Under the pieces are notes generated by a model. That model saw only the letters and a program-made list of their open reading frames with translations. It ran no database searches and had not been told where the DNA came from. A DNA stretch of 64,000 nucleotides. It comes from SIAJ01 sp963773845. Lineage in GTDB: Bacteria > Planctomycetota > Planctomycetia > Gemmatales > Gemmataceae. The position numbers and the translations under genes are program-made. Below, in pieces: positions 25,634 through 36,206 of this stretch; position 1 is the stretch's first letter; each line of letters starts with the position of its first letter. The DNA lies in assembly GCA_963773845.1 (NCBI GenBank), contig CAVZCU010000009.1, forward strand, positions 372,001 to 436,000, given 5' to 3'.

Positions 25634-26700
25634 CACCCTCGCTTGTAAAACGGCAACGCCACGACCTTGGCCGGCGTCGGTGTGCCGCGAATGTCCACCA
25701 TCAACGACGTTCCCACCACAGCGTATTTCGCCGGCGCGTATCCCATCGCGATCGACTTTTCCAAGGTCGGTGCGTAGCTGCCGCTCGTCACCGTTCCGAT
25801 GTGCGAACCATCGGTCAAAATCGGACAGCCTTCGCGGGCGGCCCGCTTACCTTCGACTTCCAGGCCGATGCGTTTAGGATCGGCGGTCGCTTTCGTCAGC
25901 GCTTCGCGGCCGATGAAATCGCCTTTGTCCAACTTCACTGCCCAAGCGAGACCCGCCTGCATTGGATTGATCTTGTCGGTCAGTTCATGTCCATAAAGCG
26001 GCATGGCGGCTTCGAGACGGAGGGTATCGCGCGCGCCTAAGCCGCAGGGCGCTACGCCGCGAGCGGCGAGGTCGTCGGCCAACTCGATTGCTTGGGTTTT
26101 GCTCACCATAATTTCGATGCCGTCTTCGCCGGTGTAGCCCGTTCGTGAAACGACGCAGCCCTGACCCTTGTACTGTGTCGGGCTGGCGAAGTAATACTTC
26201 AGAGTGGCCGGATCCGCCGAGAACATGCCGGCACACATTGCGAGCGCTTTCGGGCCCTGGACAGCGAGCATTGCCGTGTCGAGCGTTTGGTCCTGAATCT
26301 GCACATCAAGCGAGCCGGCGTGTTGCTTGAGCCAGGCGACGATCTTGTCGCGATTGGAGGCATTGACCACCATCGCCCAGCCGTAGGGCCAACGATAAAC
26401 GAGGACATCGTCCAGGATGCCGCCGTCCTCCTGGCAAATGAGTCCATAGCGGACCTGGAAATCCTTCATCGTGGCGGCATTGTTGGTCCAGACCTTTTGG
26501 ATGAGATCGAATGCGCCGGGGCCGGCAAAGCTCAACCGGCCCATGTGCGAGACATCGAATAACCCGGCTGCCGAGCGTACGTTCTTGTGCTCGTCGATGA
26601 CGCTGGAGTACTGCACCGGCATGTCCCAACCGCCAAACGGGACCATGCGTGCCTTATGGGCCACGTGCCAGTCGTAGAGCGGTGTGCGAAGGTTCGCCAT
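25633..26700 (-). CDS. gcvT: Glycine cleavage system T protein (aminomethyltransferase)
   Basis: 355 residues from ATG 26700 (MANLRTPLYDWHVAHKARMV); 80 further in-frame codons upstream are not conserved and overlap the divergent methyltransferase gene. The tetrahydrofolate enzyme is recognised by VPFGGWDMPVQYSSV, AAGLFDVSHMGR, SRTGYTGEDGIEIMV and GLGARDTLRLEAAMPLYGHE. First gene of the gcv operon, 99 bases from the divergent methyltransferase. No glycine riboswitch is apparent in that short interval. Confidence 0.96.
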   Translation of the reverse strand: MANLRTPLYDWHVAHKARMVPFGGWDMPVQYSSVIDEHKNVRSAAGLFDVSHMGRLSFAGPGAFDLIQKVWTNNAATMKDFQVRYGLICQEDGGILDDVLVYRWPYGWAMVVNASNRDKIVAWLKQHAGSLDVQIQDQTLDTAMLAVQGPKALAMCAGMFSADPATLKYYFASPTQYKGQGCVVSRTGYTGEDGIEIMVSKTQAIELADDLAARGVAPCGLGARDTLRLEAAMPLYGHELTDKINPMQAGLAWAVKLDKGDFIGREALTKATADPKRIGLEVEGKRAAREGCPILTDGSHIGTVTSGSYAPTLEKSIAMGYAPAKYAVVGTSLMVDIRGTPTPAKVVALPFYKRG

Positions 26701-26799
26701 TGGCGGAGCCTTTCCGGTCTCCAGGGTCGTAGTACGGCCAGGTTGTGAAAGACGTGGTTCCTTCGTTGTATGCGAGGAGGTGTTTCGCACAATACCGCA

Positions 26800-27539
26800 A
26801 TGGCCAATGAACCCGCCGAAACGGACTTTTTTGCCACCGCGTGGGCCGCCTACCAGGTTGTCGTCGAACACGACTATCTCTGGCACGCGATGGTGAACGA
26901 AGCCCTTCGAAAACTGATGGACGAGCGGTTCGGCTCGCAAATGCCGATCCGTTTCCTCGATCTGGCGTGTGGCGACGCGGCGTCGACCAGCCGGGTGCTC
27001 GCTAGCCGGCCGATGGCCCGTTACGTGGGCGTCGATCGCTCCGGGCAGGCGCTCGCCGCCGCGGAAGCGAATGTGAAACGACTGGCCACGAACGTGGAGT
27101 TAGTCGCGACCGATTACGTCGAGTTTCTCGAGCAGTGCGGCGAGCAGTTCGACGTCATTTACGTCGGCCTGTCCTCCCACCACCTGAAGGATGTGGACCT
27201 TCCGCGGTTCTTCTCCGCAATTCGCCGCTGCCTGGCCCCGAACGGCATCTTCGCCGCCTATGAGCCGTTCACTCTTCCCGACGAGACCCGGGAAATGCAC
27301 ATCGAACGGCTGTGCGCGATCGTCGATCAGTTCTGGGTCCAGATGACGGCGGAGCAGGCGCGGGAATCAAGGCGCACATTCGCGATAACGACCACCCGCT
27401 TGCAATGGAAACGTGGAACGATCTGGCCGTGAAGGCAGGCCTGACACCTGCTGTCATTGCCGCCAAGACGCCGGATCGCATCTCGATGGTGGTGGCGCAC
27501 CGTGTTCTGGCGAGCCAGGCGGCGCAAGTCGTCGAGTGA
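26800..27539 (+). CDS. Class I SAM-dependent methyltransferase (frameshifted near 27365)
   Basis: The first frame starts at ATG 26800 (MANEPAETDFFATAWAAYQ). It carries the SAM-binding motif I (IRFLDLACGDAAST), motif II VGVDRSG, and FDVIYVGLSSHHLKDVDLPR. After TAEQARE (about 27365) the frame changes, and the following frame gives the expected C-terminus IKAHIRDNDHPLAMETW...TPAVIAAKTPDRIS to the stop at 27539. One small indel is enough to restore a 245-residue protein. The substrate is unknown. A GAGGAGG at 26774-26780 lies 19 bases before the chosen ATG, so the exact start is uncertain. Confidence 0.78.
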
Positions 27540-27548
27540 TTTCATCAC

Positions 27549-27574
27549 CCGGCGGCTTACGCCGCTCGGCTCGC
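27549..27574. repeat. Half copy of the GGCGAGC-type palindrome
   Basis: CCGGCGGCTTACGCCGCTCG at 27549-27568 and the following GCTCGC match the right arm of the elements at 16826 and 18805. The left arm is missing. It lies in the 52-base gap before the penicillin acylase gene. Confidence 0.7.
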
Positions 27575-27591
27575 TATTTTTGCGTGATGTC

Positions 27592-29901
27592 ATGAATCTC
27601 CTCCGCACCCTAGTCCGCCGCACGCTTGGCAAGCGCTTGCCGATCACTTCGGGCAAACTTTCCATCTCCGGTTTGGAATCCCCCATCACCATTCGCCGTG
27701 ACCGCTACGGCATCCCGATGATCGAAGCGGCCAGCGAACACGATGCCTTTTTCGCACTGGGCTTTTGCCATGCTCAGGATCGTGCCGGTCAGCTCGAAGT
27801 GCTGCTGCGACTGGGTCGCGGAACAATTTCGGAAATGGCTGGTCCGCGGACGATCGGCGCCGATCGCATCTGTCGCCGGGTCGGGTTTCGGTTCGCGGCC
27901 GATCAGCAATGGACGATTTTGCCAGAGCGCAGCCGGAACCTTATTGCGGCCTACACGAACGGAATCAACGCTGGATATGCGCATGGTTTTCGCCGACGGC
28001 CGCACGAGTTCGTTGTGCTCGGCATTCGCCCGACACCGTGGGAACCGGCCGACGTGCTCGCCTATGCGAAAGTGCAACCCTGGTTCATGTCCAGCAACTG
28101 GGACGCAGAGTTGGCTCGATTGCGCATCCTGATTGCTGATGGGCCCGAAGCATTGAAGGCGCTCGATCCGTTGGCGGTCGACTCTTCGGCAATCGACAGT
28201 CGACCATCGACAATGAGTGCCCTTCTTCGGCTGGAACAAGACATCGCGGCGCTCCTGGAAGTGATGCCCCTCGGCGGCGGGTCAAACAACTGGGTGATTG
28301 CCCCGTCGCGCACGACGACGGGCCGGCCGATTCTGTGCAACGATCCGCACCTGGCTGCTCAGCTACCAGCGCCGTGGTATCTCGTGTCGATTCGTACGCC
28401 AGACTGGGCAGTGGCCGGCGCCTCGTTCGTCGGCTCGCCGGCTGTGCCGTGTGGACACAACGGCTTCGCGGCCTGGGGAGTGACCGCCGGACTGACCGAC
28501 AACACCGATTTGTTTCTCGAAGAACTCCGCCGCGAAGGCGACACCTGGCAATATCGGCAGGGGGATCGCTGGTTGCCGTGCGGCATTCGCCTTGAGGAAA
28601 TTCGCGTCAAAGGAGCGGCGCCGGTCGTTGAAGAAGTGCTTTCGACCAGTCGCGGGCCGATCATTAACCCCGTTCTGCACGACACGCCAGAAGCAATCTC
28701 GCTGCGCGCCGTTTGGCTTGATGCGTTGCCACTGGACGGCTGGCTGTCGGCGATGCGGGCGAAGAGCTTTGAGGAGTTCCGTTCGCCGTTCCATGCATGG
28801 CCCGGCTTTTCAATGAACCTGGTCTATGCCGACGTGACCGGCAAAACGGCGTGGCAGCTCGTCGGCCAGATTCCTGTACGCAAACGAGGCAACGGCATGT
28901 TGCCGATGGCCGGCTGGGACGATCGCAACGGCTGGCAGCCGGAACTTGTTCCCTTCGAAGAGATGCCGTTTGTCGAAGACCCGCCGGAGGGCTTCTTCGC
29001 CACCGCGAACAATCGGCCGGTGCAGAAAGAAGGCGGGCCGTTTCTCGGTGAGGATTTTCTCGATCACTATCGGCATCAAGTGATCGTGGAAGAACTGGCA
29101 TCGCGCGAAAAATGGGACCTGGCCAGTGCCGCGAGCGTGCAGATGAGCGTGAAGTCGATTCCGTGGCGGGAGGCACGAGAGGTGATTATCGGTTTGGCGG
29201 ATTCGTCGCTGAGGTATCGATTCGAGGCATGGGACGGACGAATCGCGGCCGACTCCTGGCCGGCAGCGATCTTCGAGATTTTCCTCGCCTGGATGGCCAA
29301 AAAGGTGGCGGAGGCCAAAGCCCCGAAAGCTTGGGAATGGGTGGCAGGGAAAGGGTCGTCGATCCTGAACCCGTTCGGATTCTTCGGATACCGGCGAATG
29401 GCGCACCTGATTGAGTTAATGAAGCGGCAGCCTCCAGGGTGGTTCGAGGAAGGCTGGCAGGAGGCGATTCGCCTGATCCTGGTCGAGGCCGAGGTGGACT
29501 TGTTGTCAATTACTGACGTAATACGGAAACCGAATTGGGGCAAGTTACGTCCCCTCACGCTCCAGCACATGCTCATGGGCCATTCCCCACTCCGCTCTGC
29601 GTTCAATCTTGGCCCATTTCCGATCGGCGGCGATGAGCATACGCCGAATCACGCTTCCGTCATGCCGCTTGATCCCTTGGGGCCTGTGAAGTCGCTACCG
29701 AATTTGCGCGCAACCATCGATGTGGGCGAATGGGCGAATAGTCGCTTCGTCCTTGCCGGCGGGCAGTCCGGGAATCCCTTCTCGCCGCACTATGCCGATT
29801 TGCTGCCGCTCTGGCAGAAGGGGAATGGCGTACCGATCGCGTTCACGCCGGAGGAAATGCGGACGGCAGCGGTGACGGAACTGCGGCTCAGTCCGGCGTG
29901 A
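27592..29901 (+). CDS. Penicillin acylase family hydrolase
   Basis: 769 residues from ATG 27592 (MNLLRTLVRRTLGKRLPI). It belongs to the Ntn-hydrolase family that cleaves amide bonds (penicillins, acyl-homoserine lactones, other N-acyl compounds). Conserved features are VRRDRYGIPMIEA-like strand IRRDRYGIPMIEA, ALGFCHAQDR and the nucleophile region LGGGSNNWVIAPSRT, with Ser231 as the catalytic N-terminus of the beta chain after autoproteolysis. Later motifs are PILCNDPHL, GHNGFAAWGVTAGLTDNTD and HTPNHASVMPLD. No convincing signal peptide is present, so location is uncertain. An upstream in-frame extension is repeat-derived and rejected. Natural substrate unknown. Confidence 0.88.
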   Translation: MNLLRTLVRRTLGKRLPITSGKLSISGLESPITIRRDRYGIPMIEAASEHDAFFALGFCHAQDRAGQLEVLLRLGRGTISEMAGPRTIGADRICRRVGFRFAADQQWTILPERSRNLIAAYTNGINAGYAHGFRRRPHEFVVLGIRPTPWEPADVLAYAKVQPWFMSSNWDAELARLRILIADGPEALKALDPLAVDSSAIDSRPSTMSALLRLEQDIAALLEVMPLGGGSNNWVIAPSRTTTGRPILCNDPHLAAQLPAPWYLVSIRTPDWAVAGASFVGSPAVPCGHNGFAAWGVTAGLTDNTDLFLEELRREGDTWQYRQGDRWLPCGIRLEEIRVKGAAPVVEEVLSTSRGPIINPVLHDTPEAISLRAVWLDALPLDGWLSAMRAKSFEEFRSPFHAWPGFSMNLVYADVTGKTAWQLVGQIPVRKRGNGMLPMAGWDDRNGWQPELVPFEEMPFVEDPPEGFFATANNRPVQKEGGPFLGEDFLDHYRHQVIVEELASREKWDLASAASVQMSVKSIPWREAREVIIGLADSSLRYRFEAWDGRIAADSWPAAIFEIFLAWMAKKVAEAKAPKAWEWVAGKGSSILNPFGFFGYRRMAHLIELMKRQPPGWFEEGWQEAIRLILVEAEVDLLSITDVIRKPNWGKLRPLTLQHMLMGHSPLRSAFNLGPFPIGGDEHTPNHASVMPLDPLGPVKSLPNLRATIDVGEWANSRFVLAGGQSGNPFSPHYADLLPLWQKGNGVPIAFTPEEMRTAAVTELRLSPA

Positions 29902-30041
29902 AATGAAATTCCTGGACGTAAGTCCTTGCCGGCGAAGAATTCACCGAGAATTCGTTTCACAGTCTCTCTCACACCCATGAAATGAAATGGGCTTCGAGCA
30001 CTCAATTCTGCCTCAAACTTGGACGCCACCGACAAAGAGCA

Positions 30042-30124
30042 AATTGGACAGGATCAACAGGATCGACTGGATGAAAGACAAGCTTGGATTTTCATCCTGT
30101 TGATCCTGTTAATCCCGTCCAATT
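30042..30124. repeat. Intergenic palindrome, AATTGGACAGGATCAACAGG type
   Basis: Left arm 30042-30063 pairs with 30094-30124, whose complement reads AATTGGACGGGATTAACAGG and onward; the left arm lacks nine internal bases. ACAGGATCAACAGGAT-type repeats are scattered in many planctomycete genomes (recollection). No link with a gene is visible. Confidence 0.75.
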
Positions 30125-30268
30125 GAGTTTTGTCGGAAACGCCCAAACTTGACCCAATCTTTGCCGAAAAGCGCCCACTCGCGGCGTTGTGGCTTGGATT
30201 TGTCCCTGTGTGCTACTCCCATCGGAAATCTTCGCATGCCGCGCGGATTCTGGAGCGTCTATATTGGC

Positions 30269-30392
30269 AAGAGAAGAACCCACCACAAAGACACGAAGGT
30301 CACACCAAGGCACAAAGATCGGATGATCCGGCTCCATGTCTTCCTTTGTGCCTTTGTGTGATCTTCGTGTCTTTGTGCTGGGCTCTTCTCTT
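30269..30392. repeat. Long imperfect palindrome related to the one at 13220
   Basis: Arms about 30269-30317 and 30344-30392 pair with a handful of mismatches across nearly 50 bases. The core ACAAAGACACGAAG / CTTCGTGTCTTTGT is a variant of the 13220-13308 element. The spacer is GC-rich and contains its own GATCGGATGATCCG palindrome. Confidence 0.82.
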
Positions 30393-30716
30393 CCGGCTCG
30401 TCCCGCGATCTTGTTTTGCTATTCTCGCTTTGGGCTCGGCCGTTGCTCTGGCGGGACGTTGCACTCCCCCCCTGCCGGTGCCCGATTCCCGGGCCACCTG
30501 GGGTTAGCCCCGGTTGGCCGTATCGTCTACAACATAAGGACCCCTTGCGCATTGCGCCGAGCCCGGGGCGTCGGCCAGCCTGAGTTCTGGCGAGTACAGC
30601 TACGTTGCGCCCACGTAACATGATCCGGTTTTCCCTTGTGGGCGGACCGGTTCGCCCGACATAATCTCATTTTCACCGGAATCCGTCGGCTTGCCCGTTC
30701 TTCGAGGTACCGAACG

Positions 30717-33700
30717 ATGACTTCTCTCCGCAAAACCCGTCTGCTTCTCGGTTGCCTCTTCGTCGCGATTACCCTTGGCCTCACCTTGAGCGCCCAGGGT
30801 CAACCCGTACCTACGACGCCCGGCATCGCGCCGATCAAAAAGGGGCGAACCAAGGGCAAGAACGGCAAGGAAAAGGACGACCGCGACTGGAACGAGCCAA
30901 TCACTCTGCCGGTCGAGCGCGAAGCGAAGAACAAGATCGATGCGGTCAACAAGTATTTACAGGGCGACAAGGTTAAAAACCCCATCACGCCCAAACTCTG
31001 GGACGACATCATTTCCGTCCTCCAGGGCATGCTTGACGACCCCGCCGACAAGTTCGTCGAGATCGACAACAAGGGGAACAAGGTCAGCGTCAAGCGGGAA
31101 GTGAATCGAATTATCGGCACGTTCGACAAGGAAGGATTGGAGTTCTACCAGCGAATCGTCGGGCCGACCGCCGAGCAGAAATACAAGCAGGCCGAAGAGG
31201 AGAACGACATGCTCCTCATGGCCGAGGTCTCCACGCGTTACCTGCACACCAAGGCCGGCGCCGCCGCCACGATCCGCATCGGCACCTGGCATCTCGATCG
31301 CGGCCGATATGCCCAGGCCGCGCACACGTTTCGCATGTTTGCTTTGCGCAACCCGGACGACGAGTTGCCCGCGCCTTTACTCTTCAAGGCGGCCCTCGCC
31401 TACAAGCGACAGGCGGGCGCCGATCCGACATTTGCCAAGGAAGCAGCCAAATTCTGGTCCCTTTTTGAGAAAGCGTCCAACAAGGGCCAGGTGACGATCG
31501 GCAGCAAGACGTTTGAATTTGCTCAACTGAAATCGGAGTACGACAAGGCGGTCGCCGCGGGACCGAAGATCTTCCACAAGGAATGGGGACTGTTCCGCCG
31601 TGATCCATCGAACAACGGTGTCGGCTCGGGGGGCACGCCGTTTCTCGAACCTCGCTTTACCTACCCGTACCTGATGCCGACCGACGATATCTTCTTCGAT
31701 CCGCAGCCGATGAAGCCAGGCGAGACACCCGTCGGCGCCAAGAAGCCGGGCTTTGAGATCGTCAAGGATCGGATTCAAAAGAGCATCAAGTTGATGGAAA
31801 CGAAGGGCATGGCGACGATCCCCGGCGTCTTCCCGCTTGCCAGTTCCGGCAAGATCATCTTCCGCGGCTACGACGGCATCTATTGCATCGCCAGCAAGGA
31901 AGACAAGTCGATCGATCCACCCATCAAGCCGGGCGAGTTGCTCTGGAAAGCCGAGACCGATAACGGCCTGTTCCAAATGGTCAAAGAACTCGCCTCGCGG
32001 GCGATGTTCGACCAGTTCATGAATTTCTACACGACGAGCGGCCCGCATTCGATTTTGATTGAGAATCCGCTGCTCGGCTCCCTCAGCCACGACGGCCAGA
32101 CGTGCTATTTCATTGACGACCTGGCCGTCCCGCCGCATCCGAGCCAATGGCAGACCGCCATGTACAGCGGGGTGCAGCAAAGCTTCGGCATCTTCAACGA
32201 CGCCGCGAATTTCAGCCGCCTCAAAGCCGTGGACATGGAGACGGGCAAATTGAAGTGGAAGATCGGCGATCACACGCAAAATGCCCCGGTCTCGGTCGGT
32301 ACGGGCTTCGGGGGCGGCGGCCCAGTGGCGATCGACCCGAGGACCGGCCGACCCGTGCCGCCGAAAGCGGAGCCGGTCAAGCCGGCCGTCAAGGAAACCA
32401 CGGAGACCTTGCTTTCCGATTGCTTCTTCCTCGGGCCACCGTTGCCGCTCGCCGGCAAGCTATATGTAGTCATCGAGAAAGACGGCGATCTGCGCCTGGT
32501 CTGCCTCGATCCGGTGAAGATGGAGAAATGCACGCGCGACCCCGTGCATCCGCAGGAAGTTCCATCCCTGGTCTGGTCGCAAGTGCTCGGCCAGCCCAAC
32601 GGCAAATTGCCGCAGGATTCGTTCCGTCGGTTCCAGTGCGTCAACCTCGGCTATGCCGACGGCGTCCTGGTCGTCCCGACCAACGCGGGCGCCGTCCTCG
32701 GCATCGACCTGTTCAGCCATAGCCTCGTCTGGGCGGCGAATTACAAGAGCAACAAGACCAGTCATAACCCGCAGATGAACGAAATGATGGGCCGCGGCGG
32801 CTTCCGGCCCGGATTCAATCCGGCCGGAGCGAACGGGGCCATGGCCTACGAGACGTCGCGCGAGCGCTGGCATGCCGAGCGCTCCGATCATCGTCGGCAA
32901 CAAGGTCGTCTTCACGGCCTTCGATTCGGACACCGTCGAATGCGTTGACCTTCACGACGGGCGGCCGGTCTGGAAATCGCCCATCTCGAAGCAGGAAGGC
33001 GATCAGTACGTGGCGGGCGTGTTCGACGACAAGGTGATGATCGTCGGCAAGGGCTACGTCCGCTTCCACAATCTCGCGACCGGCCAGCAAATCCGCGACG
33101 CCTTGCCGACCGGAATGCCGACCGGCATCGGCGTGGCCACGCAGGGCACCTACTTCGTGCCAATCATGGCGTCGAAGGACAAGAGCAACGAGCCCGGCAT
33201 CGTTGCGATCGACACCAAGACGATGCAGGTGAAAGGCACCAGCCGCTCGCGCAAGCGGGAGCCAGCCGGCAACTTGCTCTTCTACGACAACGACGTCTAT
33301 TCGATCACGCCATCGGCCATTTCGAGCTTTCCGCAACTCGATGCCAAGATCAAGGACACGGAAGCCCGTCTGAAGGCCAACCCGCTCGACCCGGTTGGCC
33401 TGCTCGACCTCGCCATGCTCCAGCACGACGACGGGAGACTGGAACCCGCCATCGGTAATTACCGCAAGACGCTCGCCAACAAGCCGGCCGAAGAAACGCG
33501 GGCCAAGGCTCGCGAAAAGTTGTTCGAGGCGATCACCGAATTGCTGCAGAATGATTTCAATGCCGGCGAGAAGATGCTTGCCGAGTACAAGACCCTTTGC
33601 GACGTCGAAATCCCCAGGGATGCAACCGAAGCGCAAAAGAAGATGCTCGCCGACGAGGAACTCCGGCGGAAGTCGAATTATTACTGCCTCGTTGCCAAGG

Positions 33701-35967
33701 GCAAGGAGAACCAGGGCAAACTGCTCGACGCCTTCGAGGCGTACATGGCGTTCGGCACCTTGGTTGGCAACAAGGAGATGGTCAGCGTCATCGACGAGCC
33801 GAATACCAACGCCCGACCGGACGTCTGGGCTCGCGGCCGCATTCAGAACATGATCAAGAAGGCGACCCCGGCTCAACGCCGGCCGCTCGAAAACAAGGTC
33901 ATCGAAGAATGGAAGAAGGTCAAGGACGCGAACGATATCGATAAACTGCGCGGCTTCGTGAAAGTGTTCGGCGGCATGTTCGAGGCCGGCACCGATGCCA
34001 AGGTCCTCCTGGCCGACAAGCTCTCCGGAAGTGGAAGCGACGAGGACAGCCGCGAGGCGGAATACATGCTTCTCGCCATCCGCGACGGAAACCAGGAAGC
34101 GAATTCCGGGTCCAATGCCGCCGGACTCGCTGCCGCCAAGGCAACCGAAGCCCTCGCTCGCCTGTACATTCGCAAGGGGCTGCTCGACGATGCGGTCGGC
34201 ATGTATGCCGAGCTGGACAAAAAATACGCCAAGGTCGTCATTCGCGACAGCAAGACCGGCGCCGAATTCTTCAACGATCTGATCACCGACAAGCGCTTCC
34301 TCCCCTATCTGGAACCGCCCACGACCACATGGACGTTCCCGAAGCTCAAGGGGGGCGAAGTCCTGGCGGGCGGCGGCTATTCCGCACGAGCCAACACGAT
34401 GGACGTGGATCTGAGCGGCGATGTGTTGCCTTTCTTCAAGCGCAACCGCCTGACCGTCGACATGAATAATCGTGGCGGCCAGGGCTGGTCGCTTCGCGTC
34501 ATTGATCGGGTGAGCAACAACGACGTTTGGACAACGCCCGGCTTCGGCTATCCGCAGTGGCACTACCAACTCGCCAACGCGAATATTCCCTATCGATTCG
34601 TTCAAGTGAAGGGGCACATCGCGGTGGTGACCAATCACGGCAGCCACCCGCAGACGGGTCAACCGCTGGCCATGGTTTACGCCTACGACCTGGCCGACAA
34701 GAAGCCGCTCTGGAACTTGAATCTTTTCGGCAACCAACCGAGCCCAGTCGTTCAGAATGGGCCGGTGAACCAGCAAATGGAAGCGGACGGCCTGCGGCTG
34801 ACCTACCAGGACGGCTGGTCGACCAAGGTTGGCCAACAATGGGTTGTTGAGGCGACGTACACGGTGGTGTTGACCAAGGACGGACTGATCGCCAAGGACA
34901 ACGCGCGCGGCACGATCTTGTGGACGAAATCCAACGTATCGCCGCGAACCAACATGCTGGGCGACCCTGAGTTCGTCTTCTTGTACGACGGCAACACGGA
35001 CGGCACGGTCTCGGCCGTCCGCTGCTACCGGGCGGCCGATGGGGTCGAGGTTACCATACCCGATTCATCCGCGGTGTTCACGAACATCAAAAAGGCCAAA
35101 TTCTACGGCCGAAGAGTGCTCGCATTCGACGATGAGGCGGGGAAGAAATCGATTCGCCTGTACGACCTATTCACTGGCAAGGACATCTGGAAGAAGCAAC
35201 TCGGCGGCGAAGGCTGGCAGATGCGCAGCGAAAACGACGATTTCACCGGCTACGTGACCGCGAACGGCGAAGTCGTCGTCCTGAACGCGGCCGATGGCAA
35301 GGAAATCTTCAAGAGCAAGCTCGACGAGAACAAGAAACTGAAACAACTCGAGAAAGTCGACGGCGCGATGCTCTTCGCCGACGCCGAGCGCTTCTTTGTC
35401 ATGCTCAATCGGCCCAGCGAGGGCAATAACCGCTTTGGCTATAACCCCGTTTTCACGCAGGCGATTCGCGCTGTGAAAGTGAACGGCCACATGTACGCTT
35501 TCGAGCGCTCGACCGGCAAGCGCCTCTGGTACACGGACGAACAACTCGAGGACCAGAATATCTCGACCGAGCAGTTCGCCGATCTGCCGATCATTCTGGC
35601 GGCGAACAATTTCTTCAAGGTCGCCGCGAACGGCGGAATTCAGTCCCAGAATCAGAAGTTCGTTGCCATCGACAAGGCAACGGGCAAGCTGCGGTACTAC
35701 AAGTTGTCGCCGAACCAGGGACAGTATTACTCGATCGTGACCGATCCCAAGTCGGGGACGATCGAAGTATTGAATTACAGCGGCCACCGCGTGCGATTCG
35801 TCCCGGACGACGGCAGAAGCGTGGGCCTCGGTTCGACGACTCCGACGACCCCCGGGGGAGCGACCGAGGGCACAGTTCGACCGGCGATTCGCATCCAGGC
35901 CCAAAAGGCTATTCGAGCGTTGCCAGTTGCGCCGCCGCCACCACCGCCGCCGCCGAAGAAGAAGTGA
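30717..35967 (+). CDS. Giant secreted PQQ/beta-propeller and TPR-like protein (frameshifted at ~32877)
   Basis: Start ATG 30717 with GAGGT upstream; the N-terminus MTSLRKTRLLLGCLFVAI is a signal peptide. The first frame covers ~745 residues: a Lys-rich segment, TPR-like helices (~150-300) and PQQ-type propeller blades (SGKIIFRGYDGIYCIASKED, AVDMETGKLKWKIGD). The frame is lost at about 32877 (TGGCATGCC-G-AGCGCT, one surplus G). The next frame continues to 35967 with more blades (VWKSPISKQEGDQYVAGVF, MVYAYDLADKKPLWNLNLF, YDLFTGKDIWKKQLGG) and a second helical TPR-like section around 33400-34300. The end is a proline run then KKK. Deleting one base gives ~1,750 residues. Probably a cell-surface or periplasmic scaffold; no PQQ enzyme motif is seen. 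Confidence 0.8.
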
Positions 35968-36047
35968 GTCCGTGAGTGGTCCGTTGGCACATAAGACGCC
36001 GGGATGAGGGCGGCCCTTCACAGCCGTCGGCGTCCCGGCCATGTCTC

Positions 36048-36106
36048 GATGGCAAGCTGCAGCTTGCCGCCACGGCGAAGATGGCAAGCTGCAGCTTGCC
36101 GCCACG
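36048..36106. repeat. Two direct copies of a 27-base unit with an internal palindrome
   Basis: The unit starting GATGGCAAGCTGCAGCTTGC occurs at 36048-36074 and 36080-36106, separated by five bases. Each copy carries the perfect 18-base palindrome GGCAAGCTGCAGCTTGCC (36051-36068 and 36083-36100). It lies in the 239-base gap between two secreted propeller genes, so it may act as a transcript-processing or protein-binding site; nothing further is visible. Confidence 0.9.
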
Positions 36107-36206
36107 ATGGTGCGTCATCGTTCGGGCCGCGGCGTTTTCCTTATGTCTTCTCGGTCATCCGGATGATATCTTGTCTTCACGATTGACTCACTCTCCTTGA
36201 ACCACC

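Larger units (their letters stand above)
29902..30716. other. 815-base intergenic region holding repeats, no gene recognised
   Basis: Between the acylase and the giant propeller gene I see two palindromic elements (30042-30124 and 30269-30392). A short segment at 30583-30603 (AGTTCTGGCGAGTACAGCTAC) looks like a degenerate half of the palindrome at 4292-4364. The short frames here are repeat translations and have no family support. The last ~80 bases presumably contain the promoter of the downstream gene, but I could not define boxes. Confidence 0.6.

Noticed and set aside
26700..26800. Glycine riboswitch upstream of gcvT
   Set aside because: The 99-base interval is too short and lacks recognisable tandem-aptamer features.
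30583..30603. Second copy of the 4292-4364 palindrome
   Set aside because: Only one degenerate half with a gap of several bases; too weak to list as a feature.
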